From NCBI GenBank assembly GCA_964617875.1, contig CAZUAI010000040.1, positions 1 to 48,801 on the forward strand: a DNA stretch of 48,801 nt. Reading direction: 5' to 3'. The DNA comes from CAZMVY01 sp964617875 (GTDB lineage Bacteria > Planctomycetota > Phycisphaerae > UBA1845 > PWPN01). Position numbers and translations under genes: made by a program. The first letter of the stretch is position 1, and every line of letters starts with the position of its first letter. The notes beneath the pieces were generated by a model, which did not search any database, was not told the origin of the DNA, and saw nothing but the letters and a program-made list of their open reading frames with translations. Below, piece after piece: positions 9,519-17,422 of this stretch.

Positions 9519-9542
9519 CCCGCGTGATCACGGGCACGCGGG
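9519..9542. terminator. 8-bp hairpin between convergent genes
   Basis: Arms CCCGCGTG (9519-9526) and CACGCGGG (9535-9542) flank an 8-base loop. It lies between the stop of the TPR gene and the end of the minus-strand gene, overlapping the latter's stop codon. There is no T tract, so it is only a possible shared terminator. Confidence 0.3.
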
Positions 9543-10526
9543 TACGGCGTTCGGCCCGTTGAAACAGTCCTGGAAGAGCGAGAAATCGCCCAGGTCCACG
9601 TCGCCATCGCCGTCGAGGTCCGGGCCGCGGCAGTCCGCTGACGCCGGCGGCGAGTTCGGACCGTTGAAGCAGTTCGAGAACGCCGAGAAGTCCGCCAGGT
9701 CCACATCGCCGTCGTTGTCGAAGTCCGCCGCCACCCCTGCACTCAGACTCACATCGTCGTACCAGAAGAATTCGTACGTGTTCGTGATGTAGTCCTCGGC
9801 GATGTGCGCGGCGCTCGATCCGAGCCCGATCTTGTTGATGGGGATCCCGTTCGGGTAGGCGGCCGTCGCCTTGCGGCTGGCCAGCGCCACGACCGTGCCG
9901 TTCACGAGGAACTCGACGTCGCCGACGGCACCCGTATAGGGATGAACCACGATTTCCAGATGCCGGAAGCCCTGGGCGCGAGCCACGGTCGTGACGTTCC
10001 ACCCCTCGACCGACGTGGACCAGGAGAGGTGCTGCCACCAGTTCAGCGTGGGGGCCGGGCTGGCCTTGTGCGCATGAACGCCGATGGCCAGGAACTCCTC
10101 CTCGGGCGTGTCGCCGTCGCCGGTCAGGGCGATCCAGCCCTGTACCTGGTCGTGCGCCACCCACGTGGGGAACGGGGCCTGCTTGTTGAAATCCTCGAAC
10201 TGCCACACGCTCAGGCGGATCGTGCGGTCGTTGGGCAGCCCGGTCATCACACGCATGCTGCCGTACCACCAGGGCTGTGCCTGCTCCTGCCGGGCACAGC
10301 GGGTTCCCGTACGCGGATGGTTGTCGCTCTGGAAGAGCGGGTTCGGGCCGAAGTAGTCGCAGCCGTAGTGCGTGGGCGGCGGCGGTCCCGGATGGCAGAG
10401 GACATCGACCCACGGCGTCCAGTTCTGCATCCCCGTTTCAAAACTGTCGTAGAAGACCGTTCCGGCCATGGCCGAACCGCACAGGGCGGCCGGTAGTGCG
10501 ACGATCGAAAACAGCAACAGTCTCAT
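9528..10526 (-). CDS. Secreted beta-sandwich protein with dockerin-like tail
   Basis: The protein has 332 residues. The ATG at 10526 is preceded by AGGAG at suitable spacing, and a signal peptide follows (MRLLLFSIVALP...AMAG); an upstream in-frame start lacks these. Residues about 22-260 look like a concanavalin-A or jelly-roll sandwich (VFYDSFETGMQNW at the start, YEFFWYDDVSLS at the end). I cannot assign a family or ligand. Residues about 265-332 carry two EF-hand loops and two CFNGPN motifs, ending VPACP. It lies downstream of a PEP-CTERM gene on the same strand, separated by a strong hairpin, so any readthrough would be attenuated. Confidence 0.8.
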   Translation of the reverse strand: MRLLLFSIVALPAALCGSAMAGTVFYDSFETGMQNWTPWVDVLCHPGPPPPTHYGCDYFGPNPLFQSDNHPRTGTRCARQEQAQPWWYGSMRVMTGLPNDRTIRLSVWQFEDFNKQAPFPTWVAHDQVQGWIALTGDGDTPEEEFLAIGVHAHKASPAPTLNWWQHLSWSTSVEGWNVTTVARAQGFRHLEIVVHPYTGAVGDVEFLVNGTVVALASRKATAAYPNGIPINKIGLGSSAAHIAEDYITNTYEFFWYDDVSLSAGVAADFDNDGDVDLADFSAFSNCFNGPNSPPASADCRGPDLDGDGDVDLGDFSLFQDCFNGPNAVPACP

Positions 10527-10556
10527 GATACTCCTCGCAAACCGGTTGAAAGAGCA

Positions 10557-10590
10557 AGCGGTCGCCACCCTTGGCGGGGTGACGACCGCT
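10557..10590 (-). terminator. Hairpin terminator or attenuator after the PEP-CTERM gene
   Basis: Fourteen-base arms (10557-10570 and 10577-10590) pair with one G-T-type mismatch around a six-base loop. It lies 36 bases after the stop of the minus-strand PEP-CTERM gene. Reading on the minus strand it is followed by TTGCTCTTTC, a weak T-rich stretch. The next gene starts only 31 bases further on. Confidence 0.55.
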
Positions 10591-10626
10591 TTCGTTCACA
10601 GCCTTACCTTCGTCCGGCTACCGCCC

Positions 10627-11262
10627 TCAAGCGTGGCGACGACGGAGGAAGAACGCCGGGATGCCCAGCAACAGCATCGTCGCCGGCTCGGGGACGAGCA
10701 CGATGTTGTCAACCGAGAGCCAGCCGAGCGGGAAGCCGCCGAGCTTGACGGCAACCACGATCTCGTTGCAGGTGGCATGGATGGTGCCGCCGTTGCCGCC
10801 CGGATGCGGCGACAGCGAGGCCTTCTGCCAGTTCCACGCCGTCGGCGGGTTCATGCCCCACGAGTCTTTCTTGTAGGCGATGTCCGCCGCGTTGCCCGTG
10901 TCGATGCGCACGATGACATCCGCATTGCTCATGCCCGCCGTGCACGAGAACAGCATGATCTCGGCCCAGCCGGTGCCGCCGATGTCCCCGGCCCAGTCGG
11001 CGTCAACATGATAGACCTCGCTCGGGATCGCGGGGATCCGCTGGAACCAGCCGAAGCTGCTGTTCCCGCCGCCGCCCCACAGATCGCCCGTGGGCGGAGT
11101 CGCCCCGCCGGCGCCGATACCCCAGTTCTCAGAGCCGCCCCACGGGGCCTTCCACCGAGTCCAACCGGTCTCATCGCCGGTACTGAAATCGCCGTTGATC
11201 ACACCCGCGACGGCCGGCGAAACCACCGCGAGAAGCAACGCTACTGCAGCAAGTTTTTTCAT
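10627..11262 (-). CDS. PEP-CTERM exported protein with CBM-like jelly roll
   Basis: The protein has 211 residues. The ATG at 11262 follows AGGAGGGCAAGGT and begins a signal peptide (MKKLAAVALLLAVVSPAVAG); the frame stays open further upstream without signals. The body starts GVINGDFSTGDETGW and contains WKAPWGGSENWGI and WLSVDNIVLV, typical of CBM4/9-like jelly rolls. The phrase APWGG is shared with a domain inside the protein at 17423-21175. The C-terminus is a textbook PEP-CTERM signal: VPEPATMLLLG, a hydrophobic stretch, then LRRRHA. The gene has a good promoter far upstream and so a leader of about 230 bases. Confidence 0.88.
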   Translation of the reverse strand: MKKLAAVALLLAVVSPAVAGVINGDFSTGDETGWTRWKAPWGGSENWGIGAGGATPPTGDLWGGGGNSSFGWFQRIPAIPSEVYHVDADWAGDIGGTGWAEIMLFSCTAGMSNADVIVRIDTGNAADIAYKKDSWGMNPPTAWNWQKASLSPHPGGNGGTIHATCNEIVVAVKLGGFPLGWLSVDNIVLVPEPATMLLLGIPAFFLRRRHA

Positions 11263-11738
11263 ACCTTGCCCTCCTGCAGGAAAAAGGAGCAACACATTCT
11301 GCGGCGAACTACACCGCCCGCCGCCAAGCTTGCATCTCCTTACCAATGTGCTGGGCCAAACGACAGAGGCGCCAAACAGTCCCACCAAACCTATTGAGCG
11401 GTGCGCTTTTCCCTGTCTGGCGTCCGACACCTGCCCGATGAGAACCTCATGGCAGATTCCGCCACAAGGATCCCCGCTCCCTCAAGTCAACCCATAGACG
11501 CAGTATACCCGAAACGCCCCGTCGTCCGCAAGCTTTTTTCCTCGCGAACCCCAAAAAATCTTTCGCCCACGCAGGTGTGAACGTTCCCATGCGCCAGGCC
11601 ACCCCCCACCCCTCGTTCCCACCTCGGGGCAAGGCGCCGCCCACTATTGAGCGCAACCCACAGCCCGTAAACCACTTGAAAAGGCGATATGAAATATCCT
11701 GTATTCGTTGCTGGCCTTTGATGCTTTGTGGATCGGGC
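11263..11738 (-). other. 476-base gap: long leader of the PEP-CTERM gene
   Basis: No convincing gene is seen. On the minus strand it contains a promoter-like pair at 11502-11531 and about 230 bases of leader. The leader includes a six-base-pair GC hairpin (11301-11306 with 11319-11324) near the ribosome site. The part upstream of the promoter has runs of A and T (11530-11570), unlike the surrounding GC-rich DNA. I recognise no riboswitch class. Confidence 0.5.
11502..11531 (-). promoter_or_regulatory. Sigma-70-like promoter (TTGCGG - 18 - TATACT)
   Basis: On the minus strand TTGCGG (11526-11531) and TATACT (11502-11507) are 18 bases apart, and the -10 is preceded by GG. It points toward the PEP-CTERM gene starting at 11262. 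Confidence 0.5.
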
Positions 11739-12836
11739 TTACCCGCAAGCCGGCGGACGGTTCGGACCGTTGAAACAAGACTGCAGGACCACAATGTCCG
11801 CCAGGTCCACGTCGCCGTCCTGGTCGAAGTCCGCGTCGATCGGGCAGTTTGCTCCGGGGGGCACGTTCGGGCCGTTGAAACAGAGTTGGAACAACGAGAA
11901 GTCCCCGAGGTCCACGTCGCCGTCGCAGTCCAGATCCTCCGCGAGGCAGACCGGTGAAATGGTAACGCTTATCGACAGGACTTGGGGGCTGTTGCCGGCG
12001 GCCGGATCGGAGATTGTGACGTCGGCGGAATAGCGCCCGGGCGGCAGGCCGGCGGTATCGTAGTGAATCGTGATGGTATCGGCCTCGCCCGCCGAACTGC
12101 CGCCGCCCGGCAGGACGGAGAGCCACTGCGCCGTTTCGGTAACCGTGTAGTTGAGCGTGCCGCTGCCGGCGTTCCGGACGGTGAACGTGTCGTCGGGGAG
12201 GCCTTGACCGTATGTGACGGTTCGCGTCAACGAAGGCGGGTCGCGCTCAATCACCGGTGTTATGGGCAGCAGGGTGATGCTGACGTCGTCGTACCATGCG
12301 TCACCGTCGGTGTGCCGCGTGAGCAGGGCCGCGACGCGATCCGCCCCGGCCGGAGCCACCGACCGGAACCAGATGAGCCGCCAGTCGTAGTTGTTGGTCT
12401 CCTGGCGCGGCATCTTCACGTCGCCAATCACGCGATCGGCGGCGTCAAGCCACCAGATGCCGAAGACGTACCACCCGGCCGGGTTGTAGACGTTGGCGGT
12501 CCGGATCCACGCCTGGATGTGGTAAGTGCGTCCCGGCGTGACGCTTGCGTAATCGGTCACCTGGCGAACCATGCCGAGGTCCCAGATCGGGTTCGCCCGG
12601 AGGTGCTGGGATGTCATTCCGGAATGTGCGATGGTTGAGTCGAGCACGTCGATATCGGGATGCGGCTGCGCATCGTTTGTTTCCCAGTACTTGCCGACGC
12701 CGGGAAACGCGCCTGCGCCGGCCTCGAACCCGCCGTTGCGAATCAGCACCTGGGCGATGACCTGCGGCGCCGTGTTGAGCAGCAGGGCAATCGCCGCGCA
12801 GCCCGGAAACAACGTCCTTCCCGCGACCGTAACCAT
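11739..12836 (-). CDS. Secreted CBM-like protein with BACON-like repeat and dockerin-like tail
   Basis: The protein has 365 residues. The ATG at 12836 is preferred over 12857 or 12887 because GGGAG lies nine to ten bases upstream. A hydrophobic signal segment runs to about IAQ. Residues about 30-190 resemble a CBM4/9 jelly roll (VLIRNGGFEAGAGAFPG, AWYDDVSITLLP). Residues about 195-293 are a BACON-like repeat (RNAGSGTLNYTVTE, SSAGEADTITIHYDT, GNSPQVLSI). The tail holds two EF-hand loops with CFNGPN motifs, ending PPACG. It is divergent from the gene at 13002, with a 165-base shared intergenic region. Carbohydrate binding is inferred from the fold pattern only. Confidence 0.82.
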   Translation of the reverse strand: MVTVAGRTLFPGCAAIALLLNTAPQVIAQVLIRNGGFEAGAGAFPGVGKYWETNDAQPHPDIDVLDSTIAHSGMTSQHLRANPIWDLGMVRQVTDYASVTPGRTYHIQAWIRTANVYNPAGWYVFGIWWLDAADRVIGDVKMPRQETNNYDWRLIWFRSVAPAGADRVAALLTRHTDGDAWYDDVSITLLPITPVIERDPPSLTRTVTYGQGLPDDTFTVRNAGSGTLNYTVTETAQWLSVLPGGGSSAGEADTITIHYDTAGLPPGRYSADVTISDPAAGNSPQVLSISVTISPVCLAEDLDCDGDVDLGDFSLFQLCFNGPNVPPGANCPIDADFDQDGDVDLADIVVLQSCFNGPNRPPACG

Positions 12837-12948
12837 CGTTTCATTCTCCCGATCCATATGATACCCGGTCCGCCCGCGCCGAACCACGTTTCGGCGGCGC
12901 CGTTCGGCAAACGGGCATGCGATTTCAGTGGGAACGCGGGCTCCGATC

Positions 12949-12957
12949 TGGTATACT
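12949..12957 (+). promoter_or_regulatory. Extended -10 promoter (TGGTATACT)
   Basis: A near-consensus TGN-extended -10 lies 45 bases before the ATG at 13002, in the gap between divergent genes. No good -35 is seen at 16-18 bases, consistent with an extended -10 promoter. Confidence 0.4.
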
Positions 12958-13001
12958 GGCTGAAACGGGTTCCAGGGGTTGCGTACCTGAGGAGGCTCAT
13001 C

Positions 13002-14822
13002 ATGGCATTCAAGAAGCTGGACCGCGCCGACCGGTTTGTGGTGGTTGCCATCCTGGCCTGGGTCTCCGCGTCAGGGTGGAGTGGTTCTGCGTACGCCGGC
13101 GGCAGCGTTACGGGTCACGGCCGCATCGAGCGCATCAAGGGCAGGCCGAGCGCTGGCTATTATGAACTCTACGAGTGCAATCTGTTCCTCTCGTGCCCGG
13201 GGGCGTCGCCGGTCGGACCGTCGCGGCGCCTGGGGGCCGACCCGAGCGGAAACACGCACGACGGCTACTACCGCATCGACAACATGCCCATAGGCACGTA
13301 TTCCATCCTGGTGAACCAGCCGCTCTTCTTCGTTCGTCCGAAGGTGGTGTCGAATGTGGTGATCGAGAGCGGCCAGACCCTCACGCAGAACGTGGATCTC
13401 CCGATCGATTACTCCACGCTGTTCCGGGACGCAGGCCAGTGGACTCTCTACGACAATCCGTGGTACCAGACGTTCACCGCAACAGGAACATCCGTGACCG
13501 GCGTGGATTTCGTGTTGGCCGGCACGAACGCGACGGCTGCGGAGGTCTCCGTCCTGGAGAGCAACGGCGACGCCGACGTCCGCAACTGGCGCGTGCTCGG
13601 GACGCGTACCGCCAACACCATGACCGCGAACAACGACAACTGGGTTCGCTGGCGGTCCGGCGAGATCCCGATGGTGCCCGGCCGGCAGTATGCGGTCCGC
13701 GTGACGGGAACCGCCGGCGGCGACGGTCGGTTCGCGCCGTACAAGCGCAACAAGGGCACCGACAGCTACGTCGGCGGGCGGGCCTACAACTCCGCGGGGG
13801 TGCCGCAGACGTTCGATCTGAACTACATCGTGTTTGCCGACAACGACGGCACGCGGGTCACGATGAACAAGCGCACGCTGGGCCCCGGGGCCCTGCTGGA
13901 AGGCAATTACGGCCAGCGGTGGGGCCAGACGTTCATTGCCCGCGGAAAGTACTTTGCCGCGGCAGACGTGTGGGCGGCGGGGGCCGACCACGTCTGGGAC
14001 CTGGACTTCACATGGAGGGTGCGGCGGGGCGGTCCCGGCGGCCCGCAGGTCGGCGTCACCAAGACCACGAAGGCCGCCTACCAGAGCTTCGGGTGCGGTC
14101 TGCACGGGGTGAGCTACAGCAACGGGGAAGTTCCCCTCGTGCCCGGAGAGACGTACTTCGTGGAGTTCAGCAACTACGCGCCCGGGTTCAATCCGTATGT
14201 GATGGACAACGACGACTTTGCGGAGGGGATCGCCTACCAGGACAACGTTCCGAGGCCCGACATCGATCTGAGCATGACCATCCTCGAGTACGTGAGCGAT
14301 CCCGCCCAGCCGTACATCACGCGGCAACCCGCAAGCATCACGCGAGACATCAAGGTCGGCGAGAACCCCGAGAATGACTCGTTCACCATTCAGAACACCT
14401 GGAGCGGGACGTTGAACTACGCGATCACGGACACCGCGGCGTGGCTCAGCGAAGAACCGGCCAGCGGCACCTCCACGGGCGAGACAGACACCATCGCGAT
14501 CCGGTACGCCACGGCGTCGCTGCTGCCCGGCACGTACACGGCCGCCATTACGATCAGCGACCCGAATGCTTTCAACAACCCGCAAACGATCACCGTGACC
14601 GTGCGCGTGGTGGCCGGGCGCGGGGATTTCGATGGCGACGGCGATGTGGACATGACCGATTTCTCCTTGTTCCAAATGTGCTTCAACGGGCCGAACGTGT
14701 CTCCCGGAGCGAACTGCTGGATCAATGCGGACCTGGATCTGGACGGCGATGTGGACCACGGGGACCTTGTCGCCTTTCAGGCTTGCTTCAATGGGCCGAA
14801 CCAGCCGTCGGCGTGCCCGTAA
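13002..14822 (+). CDS. Secreted two-lobed protein with BACON-like repeat and dockerin-like tail
   Basis: The protein has 606 residues. The ATG at 13002 has TGAGGAGG eight bases upstream and begins a signal sequence (VVVAILAWVSASGW...AYAG). The open frame extends upstream to 12660, but that part lacks signals. Residues about 30-100 look like a carboxypeptidase-regulatory-like sandwich (GYYRIDNMPIGTYSILV). Two lobes follow, each with a WYQTF or WGQTFIA phrase and a VPGRQYAVR or VPGETYFVE phrase, matching the layout of 337-2157 and 21271-23424. Residues about 437-537 are BACON-like (NTWSGTLNYAITDTAAWLS, STGETDTI). The EF-hand/CFNGPN pair closes the protein. The function of the two-lobed region is unknown. 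Confidence 0.85.
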   Translation: MAFKKLDRADRFVVVAILAWVSASGWSGSAYAGGSVTGHGRIERIKGRPSAGYYELYECNLFLSCPGASPVGPSRRLGADPSGNTHDGYYRIDNMPIGTYSILVNQPLFFVRPKVVSNVVIESGQTLTQNVDLPIDYSTLFRDAGQWTLYDNPWYQTFTATGTSVTGVDFVLAGTNATAAEVSVLESNGDADVRNWRVLGTRTANTMTANNDNWVRWRSGEIPMVPGRQYAVRVTGTAGGDGRFAPYKRNKGTDSYVGGRAYNSAGVPQTFDLNYIVFADNDGTRVTMNKRTLGPGALLEGNYGQRWGQTFIARGKYFAAADVWAAGADHVWDLDFTWRVRRGGPGGPQVGVTKTTKAAYQSFGCGLHGVSYSNGEVPLVPGETYFVEFSNYAPGFNPYVMDNDDFAEGIAYQDNVPRPDIDLSMTILEYVSDPAQPYITRQPASITRDIKVGENPENDSFTIQNTWSGTLNYAITDTAAWLSEEPASGTSTGETDTIAIRYATASLLPGTYTAAITISDPNAFNNPQTITVTVRVVAGRGDFDGDGDVDMTDFSLFQMCFNGPNVSPGANCWINADLDLDGDVDHGDLVAFQACFNGPNQPSACP

Positions 14823-14953
14823 GCCCGGCTCATCTGACGGGCCGCGTCGGGGTCCGGTTTTTTCCTTCCACAGAGCGAGCCAACCCGTTATGATGGGGTT
14901 GTCGCGTGCGGTTGTCGCGGGCAACAAAAACTCAGTGAGGTCGGGAAGGTCCG

Positions 14954-17341
14954 ATGAACAGAGCCAACGCCTGTCACGGGGTGTTTCGGTCAGCGCTCAT
15001 TGCCGTCTTTATGGCCGCGATGCCGATCTGCGTGCACGCGGAACCGCGGCCGTACATCTATGGATGCGGCATTACCTGGGGGCGATGGCTGGGTCTTCCC
15101 ACACCACAGGCCAAGCAGTTCGACCGGAACAGCATGGACAGGATCGTGGAGATGGGGGGCACCGCCTGCGGGGCGAACTTCGCCTGGATCGACATCGAGA
15201 CCACGCAGGGCGTCTTCAACTGGGACTACGTGGATCACCAGGTCGCCGAGGCGCGGGCCCGCGGGCTGGAGATCTTTGCCTACAGCGGGCTGACGCCCGA
15301 CTGGGCGTTGCCGCCGGGGATTCTGGCGCAGTACGGCTCGGGCATCGGCTACCGCTTCCCGCCCGACGAGCAGTACATCCCGCAGTTTGAGAACTTCTTT
15401 CGCACGCTGGCGGCACGCTACCGCGGGCAGGTCAAGTACTACGAGTTCTGGAACGAGCCGAACGGGTGCAGCTGGATCAACGACAACTGCTCGAACGGGC
15501 ACATGGCCCACACGTATGTCCCCTGGCTGATCCGGTGGTACAACGCGATGAAGCAGGGCGACCCGGACTGCGTGCTGGCCGTCGGCGGGCTCGACTACGG
15601 CGATTACGTGTCGCAGGGGTGGCGGTACATCGAGGATATCTACACGTACGGCGGCGGGGATTTCTTCGATGCCGTGGCCATTCACCCGTACGGATCGCCG
15701 CTGCACTGGCAGGCGATTGCCGACACATACCAGGTTCTGGTGAACCACGGCCACGGCCATAAGAAGCTGTGGCTCAACGAGTACGGGTGGAACACGACGA
15801 ACGAGGCACAGAAGGCGGCGAACATCACCGCCGTGCTCACCGAGCTGAAGAAGCCCGAGTACCACATGGTCTTCGAGGCGAACTACCTGGTGCTCACCGA
15901 CCTGCCGGGCACGCCGGACAGCGGGCACGACTACGGGCTGTGCAGCCGGAACCGCACCACGCTCACGATCACGCCGCGCCAGAGCTGGTGGGCGTTCCAC
16001 GATTTCGACAAGGCGTTCGAGAACACGGTGGATTTCTCCGCCGACGTGCGGCGGGGCGTGCCGCCGCTCACCGTGCAGTTCACCGATCAATCAACGGTGG
16101 TTGGCGCGACCGGCTGGTCCTGGGATTTCGGAGACGGCCACACCAGCACGGATCGCAACCCGGTCCATCAATACACGCTGGAGGGGGCGTTCACGGTTCG
16201 CCTCACCGTAACCAGCATCGGAGGCTCGGAGACGGCCGAGAAGACCGGGTTCATTCAGGTCGGCAACTTCCCGAAGGTCGCGTTCCTCGGCGGGCAGATC
16301 CCGCCGACGCTCTCGGACTCGCAGGTGATCGCCTACCTGCAGTCGCTCGGGCTGCTGGTGGACGCCTACGATGACGAGCCGGCCAACCGGCCCACCGGCG
16401 CGCAGATCGCCGCGGCGCACGACCTCGTGTTCGCGTCCTCGACGGTCCTGTCCGCGAATGTGGGCGGCGAGTTCCGCAGCCAGGCCAAACCGTTCATCTT
16501 CTGCGAGCCCGCGCTGGGATGGACCAGCCGCGAGGCGATCGCCGAAGGCAGCGTCGCCGTGGGCGGTCAGACGCAGCTCAACATCCTGGACAACACGCAC
16601 CCGATCATGGACGGCATCGCCACCGGACCGGTCACGCTCGCGGACAGCCCCACCGACTTCAGCTACTGCACGGGCGCCGTCGGCCCCGGCGTCCGCGTGC
16701 TGGCAGCGGCCGTCGGCGATGCCGGTCGACGCACGATCATGGTGGCCGAGCCGGGCGCGGTGCTCCTCGATGGCGGAGTCGCCGCGGGCAAGCGCGTCCT
16801 CTTCTACCTTTACGACACGACCTGGCTCAGTACCAACGCGACGGGGCGGAAGATCCTGGACAACACGCTGGCCTATGCGCTCGGGACGCCGCAGGCCGGT
16901 TTCAGCGCGCCGCGGACGTTCGGTCTCGCGCCGCTCGCGGTCAGCTTCACGGACGAGTCCGCCGGGCCCGTGACCTCCTGGATGTGGGACTTCGGCGACG
17001 GCACGTCCAGCACGCTGCGGCATCCGTCGCACACGTACGGGCAGCCCGGCACGTACGACGTGACCCTGACGGTCGGCGGACCGGGCCGGTCTGACTCGGT
17101 GGTTCGCCGTGCGTACGTGCAGATCGCCCCGGCGGTGCGGGCCGACTGCGACCGCGACGGCGACGTGGACATGGCGGACTTCACGGTATTCCAGCTGTGT
17201 TTCAACGGGCCGAACCAGCCCCCGAGCGTGAACTGTTTTTCGGACATGGATCTGGACGACGACGGCGACGTGGACCTGACCGACTACCAGATCTTCGTGG
17301 CGTGTTTCAACGGCCCGAACCGCCCGGCGGCGTGCGACTGA
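14954..17341 (+). CDS. Secreted clan GH-A-like glycosidase with PKD domains and dockerin-like tail
   Basis: The protein has 795 residues with a signal peptide ending near CVHA. Residues about 32-355 look like a (beta/alpha)8 glycosidase of clan GH-A, nearest in feel to GH39-type enzymes. YYEFWNEPNG (E168) fits the acid/base position and LWLNEYGWNT (E276) the nucleophile; VAIHPYG lies between them. Residues about 361-436 are a PKD domain (WSWDFGDGHTSTDRNP). Residues about 439-645 resemble a ThuA/class I glutamine-amidotransferase-like Rossmann domain (VAFLGGQIPPTLSDSQV). Residues about 646-726 are a second PKD (MWDFGDGTSST). The EF-hand/CFNGPN pair is C-terminal. The ATG follows GGGAAGG. The substrate cannot be told. 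It precedes another NEP-containing protein on the same strand. Confidence 0.8.
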   Translation: MNRANACHGVFRSALIAVFMAAMPICVHAEPRPYIYGCGITWGRWLGLPTPQAKQFDRNSMDRIVEMGGTACGANFAWIDIETTQGVFNWDYVDHQVAEARARGLEIFAYSGLTPDWALPPGILAQYGSGIGYRFPPDEQYIPQFENFFRTLAARYRGQVKYYEFWNEPNGCSWINDNCSNGHMAHTYVPWLIRWYNAMKQGDPDCVLAVGGLDYGDYVSQGWRYIEDIYTYGGGDFFDAVAIHPYGSPLHWQAIADTYQVLVNHGHGHKKLWLNEYGWNTTNEAQKAANITAVLTELKKPEYHMVFEANYLVLTDLPGTPDSGHDYGLCSRNRTTLTITPRQSWWAFHDFDKAFENTVDFSADVRRGVPPLTVQFTDQSTVVGATGWSWDFGDGHTSTDRNPVHQYTLEGAFTVRLTVTSIGGSETAEKTGFIQVGNFPKVAFLGGQIPPTLSDSQVIAYLQSLGLLVDAYDDEPANRPTGAQIAAAHDLVFASSTVLSANVGGEFRSQAKPFIFCEPALGWTSREAIAEGSVAVGGQTQLNILDNTHPIMDGIATGPVTLADSPTDFSYCTGAVGPGVRVLAAAVGDAGRRTIMVAEPGAVLLDGGVAAGKRVLFYLYDTTWLSTNATGRKILDNTLAYALGTPQAGFSAPRTFGLAPLAVSFTDESAGPVTSWMWDFGDGTSSTLRHPSHTYGQPGTYDVTLTVGGPGRSDSVVRRAYVQIAPAVRADCDRDGDVDMADFTVFQLCFNGPNQPPSVNCFSDMDLDDDGDVDLTDYQIFVACFNGPNRPAACD

Positions 17342-17422
17342 AACGCAGAGAGACCGGTCGCGGCCCGAGCTTCGAAAGTCCGGACCTCGGACCGCGACGC
17401 GGCGTTGACGAAGGAGCGATCC

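Noticed and set aside
14854..14864. T-run after a GC-rich stretch as a terminator downstream of 13002-14822
   Set aside because: Only a weak six-pair stem can be drawn, and it is separated from the T-run by several bases.
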